This document shows, in pieces, positions 9,117 through 18,500 of a stretch of DNA of 35,903 bases. Within the stretch, counting starts at the first letter, position 1; every line of letters starts with the position of its first letter. Source of the DNA: CAZLMW01 sp964560875 (GTDB lineage Bacteria > Myxococcota_A > UBA9042). The notes under the pieces are model-generated. The model was given only the letters and a program-made list of their open reading frames with translations. It was not told the DNA's origin and made no database searches. The stretch spans positions 1 to 35,903 of the forward strand of contig CAZLMW010000085.1 of assembly GCA_964560875.1 (NCBI GenBank). The letters are read 5' to 3'. A program made the translations under genes and the position numbers.

Positions 9117-9146
9117 AGCCACGGGCCCGTGCGGCGGTCCGTGGCT
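9117..9146 (+). other. 8-bp hairpin after RCC1 gene
   Basis: AGCCACGG and CCGTGGCT pair perfectly across a 14-base loop, starting five bases after the stop codon. No T-run follows, so it is not a classical terminator by itself. It may protect the 3' end or act with the terminator downstream. Confidence 0.4.
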
Positions 9147-9181
9147 TCACATACATCCGCGCTCAGTCGCGGAAGGCGGTG

Positions 9182-9226
9182 CTCGAGGCCGTGGGGGAAG
9201 TGCCCCTGCGGCCTCGAGTGTTTTTT
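9182..9226 (+). terminator. Rho-independent terminator
   Basis: A 10-bp perfect stem (CTCGAGGCCG with CGGCCTCGAG) encloses a second G/C stem (GGGG with CCCC) and is followed directly by TGTTTTTT. It lies 70 bases after the stop codon of the RCC1/Cys-rich gene and is the clearest intrinsic terminator in the window. Confidence 0.88.
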
Positions 9227-9380
9227 GCCCGGATCCCCCGATCCCATTCGGGATCCGGTCGGTGCGTCTGCTACGCAGCCCCGCCTAAACTGTGCTGGAC
9301 CTCGATTGCTGTGCAGAGTCGGGCTGAGGGGGGCGTCCCTACCGCGAAGATGTCAACAATCCGAGTACGAATCATGGCCA

Positions 9381-9567
9381 GCCGCGGAGCGGCGACATGC
9401 AGTAGCCTGGGGTGCCAACCCCAGGAAAGAGAGTTTGTTTTGACGGAGCCGCGACGCGGCGGCAGGAGGGCCGCAATCGGTCCTGTCGCCCCTTCAGGGC
9501 TCCGCATTCCGTGCGACCACACCTGGGGCTCACGCCCCAGGCTACTACCCGCCGCCGCTCCGCCGCT
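9381..9567. repeat. palindromic interspersed element (REP/BIME or MITE-like)
   Basis: This stretch of about 187 bases is packed with hairpins: GCCGC-GGA-GCGGC (9381), CCTGGGG-N6-CCCCAGG (9406-9425), GCCGC-GAC-GCGGC (9448), GCCC-N5-GGGC (9488) and CCTGGGGC-TCAC-GCCCCAGG (9522-9541). The ends are also inverted copies of each other: the left end contains GGAGCGGCGACATGC then AGTAGCCTGGGG, and the reverse complement of the right end reads GGAGCGGCGGCGGGT then AGTAGCCTGGGG. No protein function is apparent in any frame. Similar hairpin-rich units are scattered through genomes of several environmental phyla and are sometimes mis-annotated as small proteins. Transposition dependence is inferred, not shown. 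Confidence 0.65.
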
Positions 9568-9655
9568 CAACAGCCCGCGAAACGAACGCAAATGCCTGTT
9601 TTGACGTGAGAAATATCTAAACCCAGTGCCCGTGCACCGATGACCACTCGCCAAA

Positions 9656-9689
9656 GTAGACCAACCTTGACCAACCAATGGGAGTCTAC
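9656..9689. promoter_or_regulatory. operator-like inverted repeat upstream of Phd-like gene
   Basis: GTAGAC and GTCTAC flank a 22-base centre that also contains ACCAACC twice in direct orientation. It lies 34-67 bases before the ATG of the broken antitoxin gene. Phd/YefM antitoxins usually bind palindromes in their own promoters, so this is a candidate autoregulatory site. The arms are only six bases, so chance occurrence is possible. Confidence 0.3.
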
Positions 9690-9722
9690 CACCTTGTCAA
9701 AGCGACCATCCCGGGAGGCGCC

Positions 9723-9950
9723 ATGATCCCAGTGAACGTCCATGAGGCCAAAGCGCAGCTGTCGCGCCTGCTGCGGTAAGTCGAAAACGGTGGCGAGGTC
9801 ATCATCGCTCGCGCGGGTCGACCCATTGCGCGGCTCGTCGCATACGAACAACCCAAGCAACCGCGCCGGCTCGGCGGATGGGAAGGCAAGATCCACGTGG
9901 CCGAGGACTTTGACGACCTGCCCGATGACGCACGACAGGCGGTTCGCTGA
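9723..9950 (+). pseudogene. Phd/YefM-family antitoxin with in-frame stop
   Basis: Read through, the frame gives a 75-residue protein starting MIPVNVHEAKAQLSRLLR and continuing VENGGEVIIARAGRPIARLV, the typical DNA-binding N-terminal half of Phd/YefM antitoxins. A TAA at 9777-9779 replaces the codon after LLR, where relatives usually have another residue. The Asp-rich C-terminal toxin-binding tail (LGGWEGKIHVAEDFDDLPD) is intact. A strong ribosome-binding site (GGGAGG) precedes the ATG. No VapC/Doc-like toxin follows; the next 70 bases are non-coding and then the neighbouring gene ends on the opposite strand. The locus therefore looks like a decayed toxin-antitoxin module, unless the stop is a sequencing error. 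Confidence 0.75.
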
Positions 9951-10020
9951 CTACCCCGTCGATGTGATGTGGACGTAGCGTTCCCAGTGCCGCGTAGTGC
10001 GTCGGCAGAAGCCGGAATAG

Positions 10021-11802
10021 CTACGGGCACTTGTCGTTGGCGGCGCCGGGCGTGCCGAGGTCGGTCTTGGCCGCAGCGCCGTCGATCTTCTTGGTCGCCA
10101 TGCACCAGTTCTTGCCGTCTTTGGCCGCCGCGAAGGTCACTTTGTCGCTCGAAAGCTGCAGCGATTTGCCCTTGATGCTGTCTTTCGGCCAGCCACCAGC
10201 GCCGCCCTTTTGGTATTTGACGTGCGCGACGACGGTCGTGCCGCTGAGGATGCGCAGCTCCGACCCCGAGTTGCTCAGTGACAGCTTTTTGAACTCGTAA
10301 GCGCCCTTGACCCCGCCGTTGGTCTTGCCGTCGGCGTTGATCGCGATGACCAGGTAACCCTTCGACTTCACGATGATCTGCGCCTTCGGATCCAGCCCGT
10401 GCTCGGTCGTCTTGATGGCCAAGGTCTGCCCGGCGAGGTTGATGTCCTTGTCGGTCGTGTTGAACACCTCGAACCACTCACCCTTGCTGTCGGCGACCGC
10501 GTTGGGGTCGGCGAGGATCTCGGTGATGACCAGGTCGCCCTCGTTGAGCTTCTGACCGAGCGCCTCCTTCTTGCAGGCCTTGCTGCAGCCGTCGCCGTCG
10601 GTCTTGTTGCCGTCGTCGCACTCTTCGCCCTTGTCGGTCTCCTTGACGCCGTTGCCGCAGATGCCGGGCGCGCAGGCGTCGCCTTTGCCGTCCTTGTCGG
10701 TGTCCTTCTGGTCGGGGTTGGCGGCCGCTGGGCAGTTGTCGCAGGCGTCGCCGATCTTGTCGCCGTCCTTGTCGGTGCCGCCGTCCTGCTTGTCGGGGCA
10801 GATGTCATCCTTGTCGAGGATGCCGTCCTTGTCCTTGTCGGCCGGGCACTCGTGGCCACCCATGCCCGGTGTGCCGACGTCGCCCTTGCCGAACGTCTTG
10901 ACGCCGATGCACCAGTTCTTGCCGTCGTCGTTGGCGGTCGCATCCGGCTTGCCGACGAAGTGCTGCGATTTGCCCTTGGCGACCAGCGGCCAGTCCTTGT
11001 CGCCGCCGTCCATGTAGATGACCTTGTCGATGACGCCGCCAGCGTTCTTCAGCGTAATGCTCGCGCCGCTGTTGGACAGCTTGAACTTGGTGTCGTAGGC
11101 GAGCAGTGCGTCGACGCCACCGTTCTTGGCCTTGTCGCTGTTGTTGGCGAGCACCGCGTACTTGCCCGATTCGATGACGACCGGCTTGCCGGCGCCGAGC
11201 TTGTAGGCCTTGCCGCCCTTGTCCACGAGCTCGAGGCCGTCGATGTCGACCGGCTTGTCGGTCGCGTTGAAGATCTCAAACCACTCGCCCACGTCGTCGC
11301 CGACCGCGCCCGAATCGGCGAGGATCTCGGTGATGACCAGGTCGCCTTTCTTGAGGTCCTTGGCCATCGTCGTGCCGCCGGACGAGCCGCCGTCGCCGCC
11401 GGTGCCGCCCGTATCACCCGTCGAGCTGCCCGCGTCCGTGGAGCCGGAGCCGCTGTCGGTAGCGCTTGAACCCGTGTCCTGGGCCGTCCCGCCGGTGTCA
11501 TTTGCGGCCGAACCTGCGTCGGCGGCCGAAGATCCGGCGTCATTCGTCGTCGATGTTGTGTCCTGGGCCGAAGATCCGGCGTCTTTCGCGGTCGATCCCG
11601 CGTCTGTGGCGCCCGAGCCTGCGTCCGTCGCGCCGCCGCTGCTACCCGAGTCGGTGCCGCCGCCGCTGCTGGACGTGTCGGTCGCGCCGCCGCTGTCGGT
11701 TGTGCCGCCGCCTCCACCACCGCCGCCGGTTCCGCTGCTGGTGCTGCAAGCGAGGGCGAGGGTGCAAAGGCACACGATTGGCAAGGAATGGATGCGTCGC
11801 AT
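10021..11802 (-). CDS. lipoprotein with two lamin-tail domains, TSP3 and DUF4215 repeats
   Basis: The ATG at 11802 (GGAG upstream) begins a classical lipoprotein signal ending LALAC (Cys19). The frame is open further upstream, but without a signal peptide. A low-complexity Gly/Ser/Thr/Asp/Ala linker covers about 20-146. Lamin-tail domain 1 (about 149-318) starts KKGDLVITEILADSG and contains GEWFEIFN. Thrombospondin type 3-like Ca-binding repeats follow (about 319-379: DKDKDGILDKDDICPD, DTDKDGKGDAC), then one Myxococcus-type CGNG...GEECDDGN...GDGC repeat (381-411). Lamin-tail domain 2 fills about 414-593, with GDLVITEILADPN and GEWFEVFN. Both lamin-tail copies end in GTPG. In bacteria this domain is extracellular and thought to help in binding or anchoring, often beside nucleases; none is present here. 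It is probably a surface adhesin-like lipoprotein. Confidence 0.88.
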   Translation of the reverse strand: MRRIHSLPIVCLCTLALACSTSSGTGGGGGGGGTTDSGGATDTSSSGGGTDSGSSGGATDAGSGATDAGSTAKDAGSSAQDTTSTTNDAGSSAADAGSAANDTGGTAQDTGSSATDSGSGSTDAGSSTGDTGGTGGDGGSSGGTTMAKDLKKGDLVITEILADSGAVGDDVGEWFEIFNATDKPVDIDGLELVDKGGKAYKLGAGKPVVIESGKYAVLANNSDKAKNGGVDALLAYDTKFKLSNSGASITLKNAGGVIDKVIYMDGGDKDWPLVAKGKSQHFVGKPDATANDDGKNWCIGVKTFGKGDVGTPGMGGHECPADKDKDGILDKDDICPDKQDGGTDKDGDKIGDACDNCPAAANPDQKDTDKDGKGDACAPGICGNGVKETDKGEECDDGNKTDGDGCSKACKKEALGQKLNEGDLVITEILADPNAVADSKGEWFEVFNTTDKDINLAGQTLAIKTTEHGLDPKAQIIVKSKGYLVIAINADGKTNGGVKGAYEFKKLSLSNSGSELRILSGTTVVAHVKYQKGGAGGWPKDSIKGKSLQLSSDKVTFAAAKDGKNWCMATKKIDGAAAKTDLGTPGAANDKCP

Positions 11803-11969
11803 GTTCGGCTCCGTACGGATCGACGTTGAACTGAGATTGGGCCGCAACATAGAGAAGACACGGCAGAACGCAAGCCCAATGAAAAACACGGCGTTGCGCC
11901 CGCGATCGGCCGGCGAGTGAGCCAAGGTCACCTTGGTCCGGGTTACTTCGTCACTGTCTACTTGGGCCC

Positions 11970-12158
11970 TCAAAACGCGCAACACTTCGCCGCGAGCGCT
12001 GTCTGACACACCTTGCAACCACCGTGCACGCTGACCGCCATGCTGCAGTAGTTGTGCTTGCCCCCGTTGCTGCATTTGCACGTTGTCCCAGTCGGCGTGG
12101 TCTTGCATTCCAGCTGCCATGGCAAGGTAGCGGGCAAGCCGCATCGCGACGAATCACA
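11970..12158 (-). pseudogene. orphan Cys-rich coding remnant without start
   Basis: On the minus strand the frame ending with TGA at 11970-11972 encodes 10 cysteines in about 62 residues (for example LECKTTPTGTTCKCSNGG and HGGCKVCQTALAAKCCAF). Upstream the frame stays open back into the end of the CARDB gene, but contains no ATG or GTG; a TTG after the second Cys is the only standard alternative start. The cysteine density is unlikely by chance and suits the local protein style. It could be the tail of a lost gene or a small gene with an unusual start. The product is not recognised. Confidence 0.35.
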
Positions 12159-12190
12159 CGTAGCGCGTTCTTCGGCGTGTGCACGGCTGA

Positions 12191-15100
12191 CTACTTGCTG
12201 ATCGTGAACGCGGCCGGGACGACGTTGTTGCCTTCATTTGCCTCGCTGACGGCGTGATCCGAGTCGATGATCAGCAGCAGGTACCACGTGCCGGTCGCCA
12301 TCTTCGTGGGGAGCCCGACCTGGGCGGCCTGCGCGTCCTGCCCCCCGGGCGCCAGAGCACCCACCGTCCACGAGGCGAGCTCGCCGTCGTCTTTGTCGAC
12401 CTTTTTATCCGCCGAGAGCAGCACCGAGACCTTGCTCACCCCGGCTGCCCCACCCCCGGCGTTGGTCACGATGGCCATCAGCGAGATCTTGTTTCCGGCC
12501 TTGTACGACCCGGCCGTGGTCTTGAAATAGGCCGCGTTGAGGTCCGGCTTGGGCGCAGGCGGCGCCGCGACGACGAGCTTGGCGATGGCGACGTTGTTCT
12601 TCTCGTTGGATTCCGCGACCGCGCCGAGCGAGTCGGCGATCATGCCCACGAAGTAAACCCCAGGCGGCGTTGTTGCCGGAACCTGGACAGTGTGCCCGAC
12701 CGCTTCCTTCGCGCCTTTTTGCGCCCCGAGGACCGTGCGCCAACCGAGCAGCTTGTCGGCGCCGGTGATGACCATGTCCTTCGACAGCCTGTAGCTCACA
12801 CGAATGCCGTTGCCGTAGCTGCCGCCGTGATTGTGAAGCGTCGCGAGGCATTTGATGGCTTCGCCCGCCAGGACCGACGACGGGTTCACCGTAGCCAGGT
12901 TCATCGCGAAATCGGGCTTGGCCGGAGGCGGCGGCGCGGCGATCTTGATGACAGCCAGCCGGGCGTTGTTCGTCTCGTCGCTCTCGTCCACGGCATCGAG
13001 CACGTCAGCGCGCGCACCGATGACCCAGGAACCGGGTTTTGCGGCCGCCGGGATCGTTGGGAAGACCGTCGCAGTCGCCGAAGTGTTGGCCGCGAGCCCG
13101 CCAAAGTCGCGCGTGACCATGAGGTAGTCGCTGCCGTCGACCGCGGCGTCTTCGGACAGGCGCAGGTCGATGCGAAACGCCTTGCTGGCCGCCTTACCGA
13201 CGTTGCGAACCTTGATCACGACCTTGGTTTTCGCGCCCGACACGCCGCCGTCGCCGCTGACCGCGACGACCTGCAGATCCGGCTTCTTCGTCGCTTTGGG
13301 CGGCGCGATGATGGTCAGCTTATGGGCCGCGCTGTTGTTGGACTCGTTCTTCTCTTTAACCGCGCCGGCGACGTCGATCCGCATACCGAGGTGCCACGAG
13401 CCCAGGCCGATGGACCCCGGTAGCTTCGCGGTGAACGCGAGCGGCCGCTTCTCCGCCGCCTTGAGCCCGGCCACATGCATCGCGCCGAGGCCGAGGTCCT
13501 TGGAGGTAATCGCGCCGTCTTTGCTGAGCCGGAAATCGATCTTGAAGGCGCCCGACGCGATCTCTCCGCTGTTGCCGAGCTCAAAGATCATGCTGACGTT
13601 TCCGCCCGGCAACGCCGTCGCCGACATCGGCTTGAACCACAGAGCGGCCAGGTCCGCGCGTTCGGGAGGCGGCGGCGGGGAGACTTTGAACGCGGCTGCT
13701 CGGACGTTGTTGCCTTCCTGCAATTCGGCAACGGCGTTATCGACATCCGCGCGGGCGAGTACGTGCCACTTGCCGTGGCCGAGTTTGGCCGGGAGCTTCG
13801 CGCCAAGAATCACCACATCGACGTCGCCGGCGGCGAGCTTGGGGCGCTTGGACGACGCCAGCACCAGGTCCGACCCGCTCCATTTCGTGTCCTTGGACAG
13901 ACGAAGCTGCAGCCTGTGGGCACCGGCTGGTCCGGCGCTCTGGTTGTGAACGGTGGCGGTGACGGTCACGCTCGCGCCGGCCTTGTAGACGCCCAGCCCG
14001 GTCTTGAGCGACGCGATGATGAGATCGCCTTTGGGCGGCGGTTTGGGTTTGCAGCGACCGCCTTTTGCGTCGACGGTGCACGTCGCCTGTTTGCCGCAGT
14101 CCTGCTGCTTTTTCCACGTCTGCCACACCCAGTCTGACTTGGAGCTCGAGCACGTCACCGCCTTGCCCGTGCACCCGTCGAACGCGTTGCGAACCATCAG
14201 CACCGGGCCGAGGCACTTGTGTTCGGTGGCGCGCGCGTTCTGTCCGCAGACCGCGCCCTTGGCTTTGACCGTGTTCTTGGCCACGTCGCAGCAGACGCCC
14301 GCCGCGCAGCAGTTGGGGACCGGGCTGTGCACACATTTGCCCGCCGCGCACATGTCCGCGGTGCACGGGTTGTTGTCATCGCAGCCCTTGCCGCCTTTGC
14401 AGGTGCCCATGCTGCACCCGTCGTTGGCGGTGCACGCGTTGCCGTCTTCGCACGCTTTGCCATCGGCCGCGGGGATCATCGTGCATGTGTTCGTCTGGAC
14501 ATCGCAGCCGGGCGCGACGCAGTCGGTTTTCGTGCCCTTACACTCGCTGTCCTTGGTGCAGCAGGCCGGCACGTCGAGGAACGTGCATGTCATCTTCGCC
14601 ACGTCGCAGATGCCCGCTTTGCACGCGCCCGAGGCCACGCAATCGGCGTCTTTTTCGCAGCATCCCGCGTCCGCCTTGCCCTGGCACGTCGCCTCCTTCG
14701 TGCACGCGTCGCCGGTGGTGCATGCCGATCCGTCGTCGCAGGTGCTGCCGATGTTGGCGACCCACTTCTTGGCGTCGACCGCGGGGTTGCAGACGGTGCA
14801 TGGCTTGGGCCCATCGGTCGTCGCCATGACGCACGCGCCGTCGATCGCGCAGTAGTTCTTGGCGATCGGATAGGTGCAGGTCCCGTTTTCGCACGCGTCT
14901 TCGGTGCACGGCAGGCCGTCGTCACAGTCGGCGGCCGCAAGGCATCCAGGTTTATCGCCAGCGTCGATCGATCCGCTTGCGGCGCCGCCATCGCTGCCGT
15001 TTTCGTGGGTGGCCGAGCCCTCGTCGTCGCTCGCCGGTCCGGCATCGCTCGAGTTTGCAGCGCCGGGATTTGCTGCGTTGGGGTTCGCAGCGTTGGGGTC

Positions 15101-15358
15101 TGCTGGCCCCGCATCGGCCGCCGGTGCGCCGAAATTGGCACGATCGGCCATCGGCAACACGCAGTAGCCCTGTGTTCCGCAGACGTCTCCGTTTTGGCAG
15201 TCGGCGTCGACGCTGCATGGGATCGCGTCGATTGCCGGGTCATCAAAGTCGGCGCTGCAGGACGCGGAGAGCGCGACGAGAGAGCACAACGTGAAGGCGT
15301 TTGCTGTACGCAACAGGCCCGGGCAGGGGGCGGTCGGATGCAGGCGGCGGCGGTGCAT
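12191..15358 (-). CDS. Cys-rich lipoprotein with five CARDB domains
   Basis: This 1055-residue protein starts at an ATG preceded by AAAGGAAG. The signal peptide ends LSASC, giving Cys34 as the lipidated residue. A Pro/Asn/Ala linker (PNAANPNAANPGAANS, about 88-103) and a Cys-rich region (about 135-437) follow, with CDDGLPCTED, CEDGNACTAND and CDDNNPCTAD units. Five tandem CARDB (cell-adhesion-related, Ig-like) domains occupy about 445-559, 568-684, 693-806, 815-929 and 938-1054. They are separated by Pro/Ala-rich hinges, and each ends in a variant of AVxExNExNN. CARDB domains are beta-sandwiches common in extracellular bacterial and archaeal proteins. The protein is probably a long rod displayed on the surface. 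It is divergent from the amidase gene, so both promoters should lie in 15359-15535. Confidence 0.9.
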   Translation of the reverse strand: MHRRRLHPTAPCPGLLRTANAFTLCSLVALSASCSADFDDPAIDAIPCSVDADCQNGDVCGTQGYCVLPMADRANFGAPAADAGPADPNAANPNAANPGAANSSDAGPASDDEGSATHENGSDGGAASGSIDAGDKPGCLAAADCDDGLPCTEDACENGTCTYPIAKNYCAIDGACVMATTDGPKPCTVCNPAVDAKKWVANIGSTCDDGSACTTGDACTKEATCQGKADAGCCEKDADCVASGACKAGICDVAKMTCTFLDVPACCTKDSECKGTKTDCVAPGCDVQTNTCTMIPAADGKACEDGNACTANDGCSMGTCKGGKGCDDNNPCTADMCAAGKCVHSPVPNCCAAGVCCDVAKNTVKAKGAVCGQNARATEHKCLGPVLMVRNAFDGCTGKAVTCSSSKSDWVWQTWKKQQDCGKQATCTVDAKGGRCKPKPPPKGDLIIASLKTGLGVYKAGASVTVTATVHNQSAGPAGAHRLQLRLSKDTKWSGSDLVLASSKRPKLAAGDVDVVILGAKLPAKLGHGKWHVLARADVDNAVAELQEGNNVRAAAFKVSPPPPPERADLAALWFKPMSATALPGGNVSMIFELGNSGEIASGAFKIDFRLSKDGAITSKDLGLGAMHVAGLKAAEKRPLAFTAKLPGSIGLGSWHLGMRIDVAGAVKEKNESNNSAAHKLTIIAPPKATKKPDLQVVAVSGDGGVSGAKTKVVIKVRNVGKAASKAFRIDLRLSEDAAVDGSDYLMVTRDFGGLAANTSATATVFPTIPAAAKPGSWVIGARADVLDAVDESDETNNARLAVIKIAAPPPPAKPDFAMNLATVNPSSVLAGEAIKCLATLHNHGGSYGNGIRVSYRLSKDMVITGADKLLGWRTVLGAQKGAKEAVGHTVQVPATTPPGVYFVGMIADSLGAVAESNEKNNVAIAKLVVAAPPAPKPDLNAAYFKTTAGSYKAGNKISLMAIVTNAGGGAAGVSKVSVLLSADKKVDKDDGELASWTVGALAPGGQDAQAAQVGLPTKMATGTWYLLLIIDSDHAVSEANEGNNVVPAAFTISK

Positions 15359-15535
15359 GGTCTTCCTTTCGGCGCGGAGGCCCGTGGTGCGCGGGGGTCG
15401 CGCTTCCTCGGGGTTCGGGGCGTAGAATACCCGGATTGACTTGAGCGGGACGATAATCCGTGTCTAACTGTCTCGCAAGTGGGGTCTAAACGTCCCGATC
15501 CCGCCTCGCTGCTCGCCGCCACCAGGGAGGAACCT

Positions 15536-18500
15536 GTGACTTTGCCCGCCGCAACCGCCCCCAAACCAACCCGACCTTCTCGCTCGCTGACCGTCTTGTT
15601 CGCCGCATCTCTGGCGACGTGCATGGGCCTCGTTGGATGCGAGAAGCCATCCGAGAAGCCCGAGACGTTCGCCGTGCCGCCCTGGGAGTGGCCGGCCGAC
15701 ATGCACGCTTTCGAATCAGCCGGCAAGGCGCCCGACGTTTCCCCCGCGCTGCTGGCCGCGATCGCCCAGATCAGCACCGGAGGCCAGCCCAACCAGGCCG
15801 AAGCTGGCTGCGAAACCGCCCGAACCATCGGGGTTATGGGGCTGTTGGCGAGCGGGGAGTCGGGCGCCACTTTGCACGCCGCCGCCGCCGCCGCGAATCT
15901 CGATCCGGAGCTCGTCAAGACCGACGAAGCGGCCAATATCGCCGCTGCCGCCGCCTGGTTGCGGTCCATCGCCGGGCCTGGCGCAAAGTCCGATCAACCC
16001 GCGGATTGGTACAGCGCAGTCGCCCAGTGGCCGGGCAGCTCGGGACCCGCGGCGCAGGCGTTTGCGGCGTCTGTCTTCAGCGAGATGGCCGGCGTTGTTC
16101 AACGCACGCGTGCCGGAGACCCGAACACGCCGATCGGCGACGAGGGCTACATCGACCCCGCTCTGCTCGACGTCCAGGGCGCCGGCAAACCGTCTCCAGA
16201 CCAACCCGGAGCGTCGTACGTGCCCGCGTGCGCCAGCAACTACACGTCCAAGTCGCGCAGCAAGTCCGCGATCGACCGAATCATCATCCACACGGTTCAG
16301 GGTTCAGCGATGGGGGCGGTCAACTGGTTTGCCAACTGCTCGTCCAACGTCAGCGCCCATTACACGGTCAGCAAGTACGGCGGCATCACCCAGTCGGTGC
16401 GCGACCGCGATGTCGCCTGGCATGCTGGCCACTACTACACCAACCAGCGCAGCATCGGCATCGAGCACGAGGGTTTTGTCGCCAAGAAGTCGACCTGGAC
16501 CGAAGCGATGCTCAACGCTTCCGCACACCTGACCGCCGACCTCTGCCAGCGCTACGGGATCCCGATCGACCGCACCCACATCATCGGCCACAACGAGGTG
16601 CCGGGCTGCAAGCACGCGGGCGGCGGTGGAAAGGGCTGTCATCACGACCCAGGTGTGCATTTTCCGTGGTCCGCGTTCATCGCCAAGGTGAAAGCGGCGG
16701 CTGGTCAGGCTACGGCCGAGCCTCCCAAACCCGCTCCGACACCGGCACCGCCCAGCTCCAAGCCGCCCAGTTCCAAGCCGACCGGCTCCAAGCCGACCGG
16801 CCCGACGGGGCAGGGCGCCGGACATTGCAAACCCGGGGTCGTCTGGGGCGCGAAGGGCCCCATTTACCGCGATGTCCCGACGTCACTCTTTGCCGCCAAG
16901 TACGTCCACGCGTTGCACGGCGCCGGCGTCGTCACCGGCTGCGCAGTCGACCCGCCCATGTTCTGCCCGTGGTGCACCATCTCCCGGTCCGAGCTCATCG
17001 CCTGGATCGCCCGCGCCATGAAGCTCACGCCGCTCAATCCGACGGCGGGCAGCTTCTCCGATGTGCCCCACACCGACCCCAACGCGCGCTGGATCGAGGC
17101 AGCACGCAAGGCCGGGATCGTCGCTGGCTGCGGCGGCGGGAAGCTTTGTGCCAAGGCGCTGATGAAGCGCGGCGAGGTCGCTGCGGTCATCGCCAAGGCT
17201 GCGGGGCTGCCGGTCGGACCGTTCAAGGGCAGCTACGTCGACGTCGCGGCGTCCCATCCACACGCCAAGGCCATCGAATCGCTCGCGCCCGCCTGTGTCG
17301 CCGTCGGCTGCGGCGCTGCCAGCTTCTGCCCAAACACACCCGTCAAGCGCTCCGAGGCGGCCTTCACCATCGCGCGCGCATTCCACATCGGCGGCACCAA
17401 TCCCTGCAGCAAACCGGCGGCGCCCAAGCCCAAACCCGCCCCCAAACCCGCCCCTAAACCCGATCCGAAGCCCGATCCAACGCCCAACCCGCAACCCAAA
17501 CCCAACCCCAAACCGCTGCCGTCGGTCACCATCATCAGCCCGTCCAACGGCGCCACGACACCCAACCCCGTTGCGTTCAAGTTCGCGGCGAAAAATGTCG
17601 CCAAGATCCGCCTCTTTTCGGACGGATGGGCTCTCACACCCGCGCTACCGCCGTCGTCGCTGGGCAAACACACGTACTCCTTCCACGACACCGGTACGCG
17701 GGCCATCCGGCTCATCGGACTGGACGTCAACGGCGCCACGATCGCCTCGCACGACATTCAAATCGTCGTCCCCGCCGTCAAAAAGGCCCCGCCCAAGGTG
17801 CCCGACGTCGCGATCCTGGCGCCCAAACACGCGGCGAAGGTCGCCAACCCGGTCACGTTCATCGTGGAGGGCAAGCACGTCGCGAAGGTCCGTCTGACCG
17901 CCGGTGGGTGGCCGCTGGGTGACGCGTTCAACCCGGTCGCCAAGACCAAGCACACCTACAAGTTCAACAGCATCGGTTGGCGCAGCGTGAAGCTCTCGGG
18001 CTACGACAGCGGTGGCACGCTCGTGGCCTCGCATGACATCAAGATCGAGGTGCTGGCGTCGGGGTCATCGTCTGGCGGTTCGTCTTCTGGCGGTTCGTCT
18101 TCTGGCGGTTCGTCTTCTGGCGGTTNNNNNNNNNNNNNNNNNNNNNNNNNNNNNNNNNNNNNNNNNNNNNNNNNNNNNNNNNNNNNNNNNNNNNNNNNNN
18201 NNNNNNNNNNNNNNNNNNNNNNNNNTCTTCTGGCGGTTCGTCTTCTGGCGGTTCGTCTTCTGGCGGTTCGTCTTCTGGCGCCGGCAAGTCGGGGCTACCG
18301 GCCACCGCTGGAGCGTGGGGCTACATCCTCAAGGTCGATCACGGCATCCGCAGCGACTCGGCCGGTGGTGGGCATTTCGGCGCGTCTCGGTATGGAAACG
18401 CCGGCGGCCACTCGGGCATCGACTTCCTCGCGCCGTCGGCAACCCCGCTGTACGCGCCGTGTTCGGGCAAGGTCATCGCCGGGTCGGCAGGCGGTTACGG

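Noticed and set aside
9271..9678. Small open frames on both strands across the hairpin element.
   Set aside because: They translate the palindromic element itself; such peptides are artefacts of the repeat.
12254..13423. A 389-codon plus-strand frame opposite the CARDB gene.
   Set aside because: It is Arg-rich shadow sequence; the opposite strand has five clear CARDB domains in one frame.
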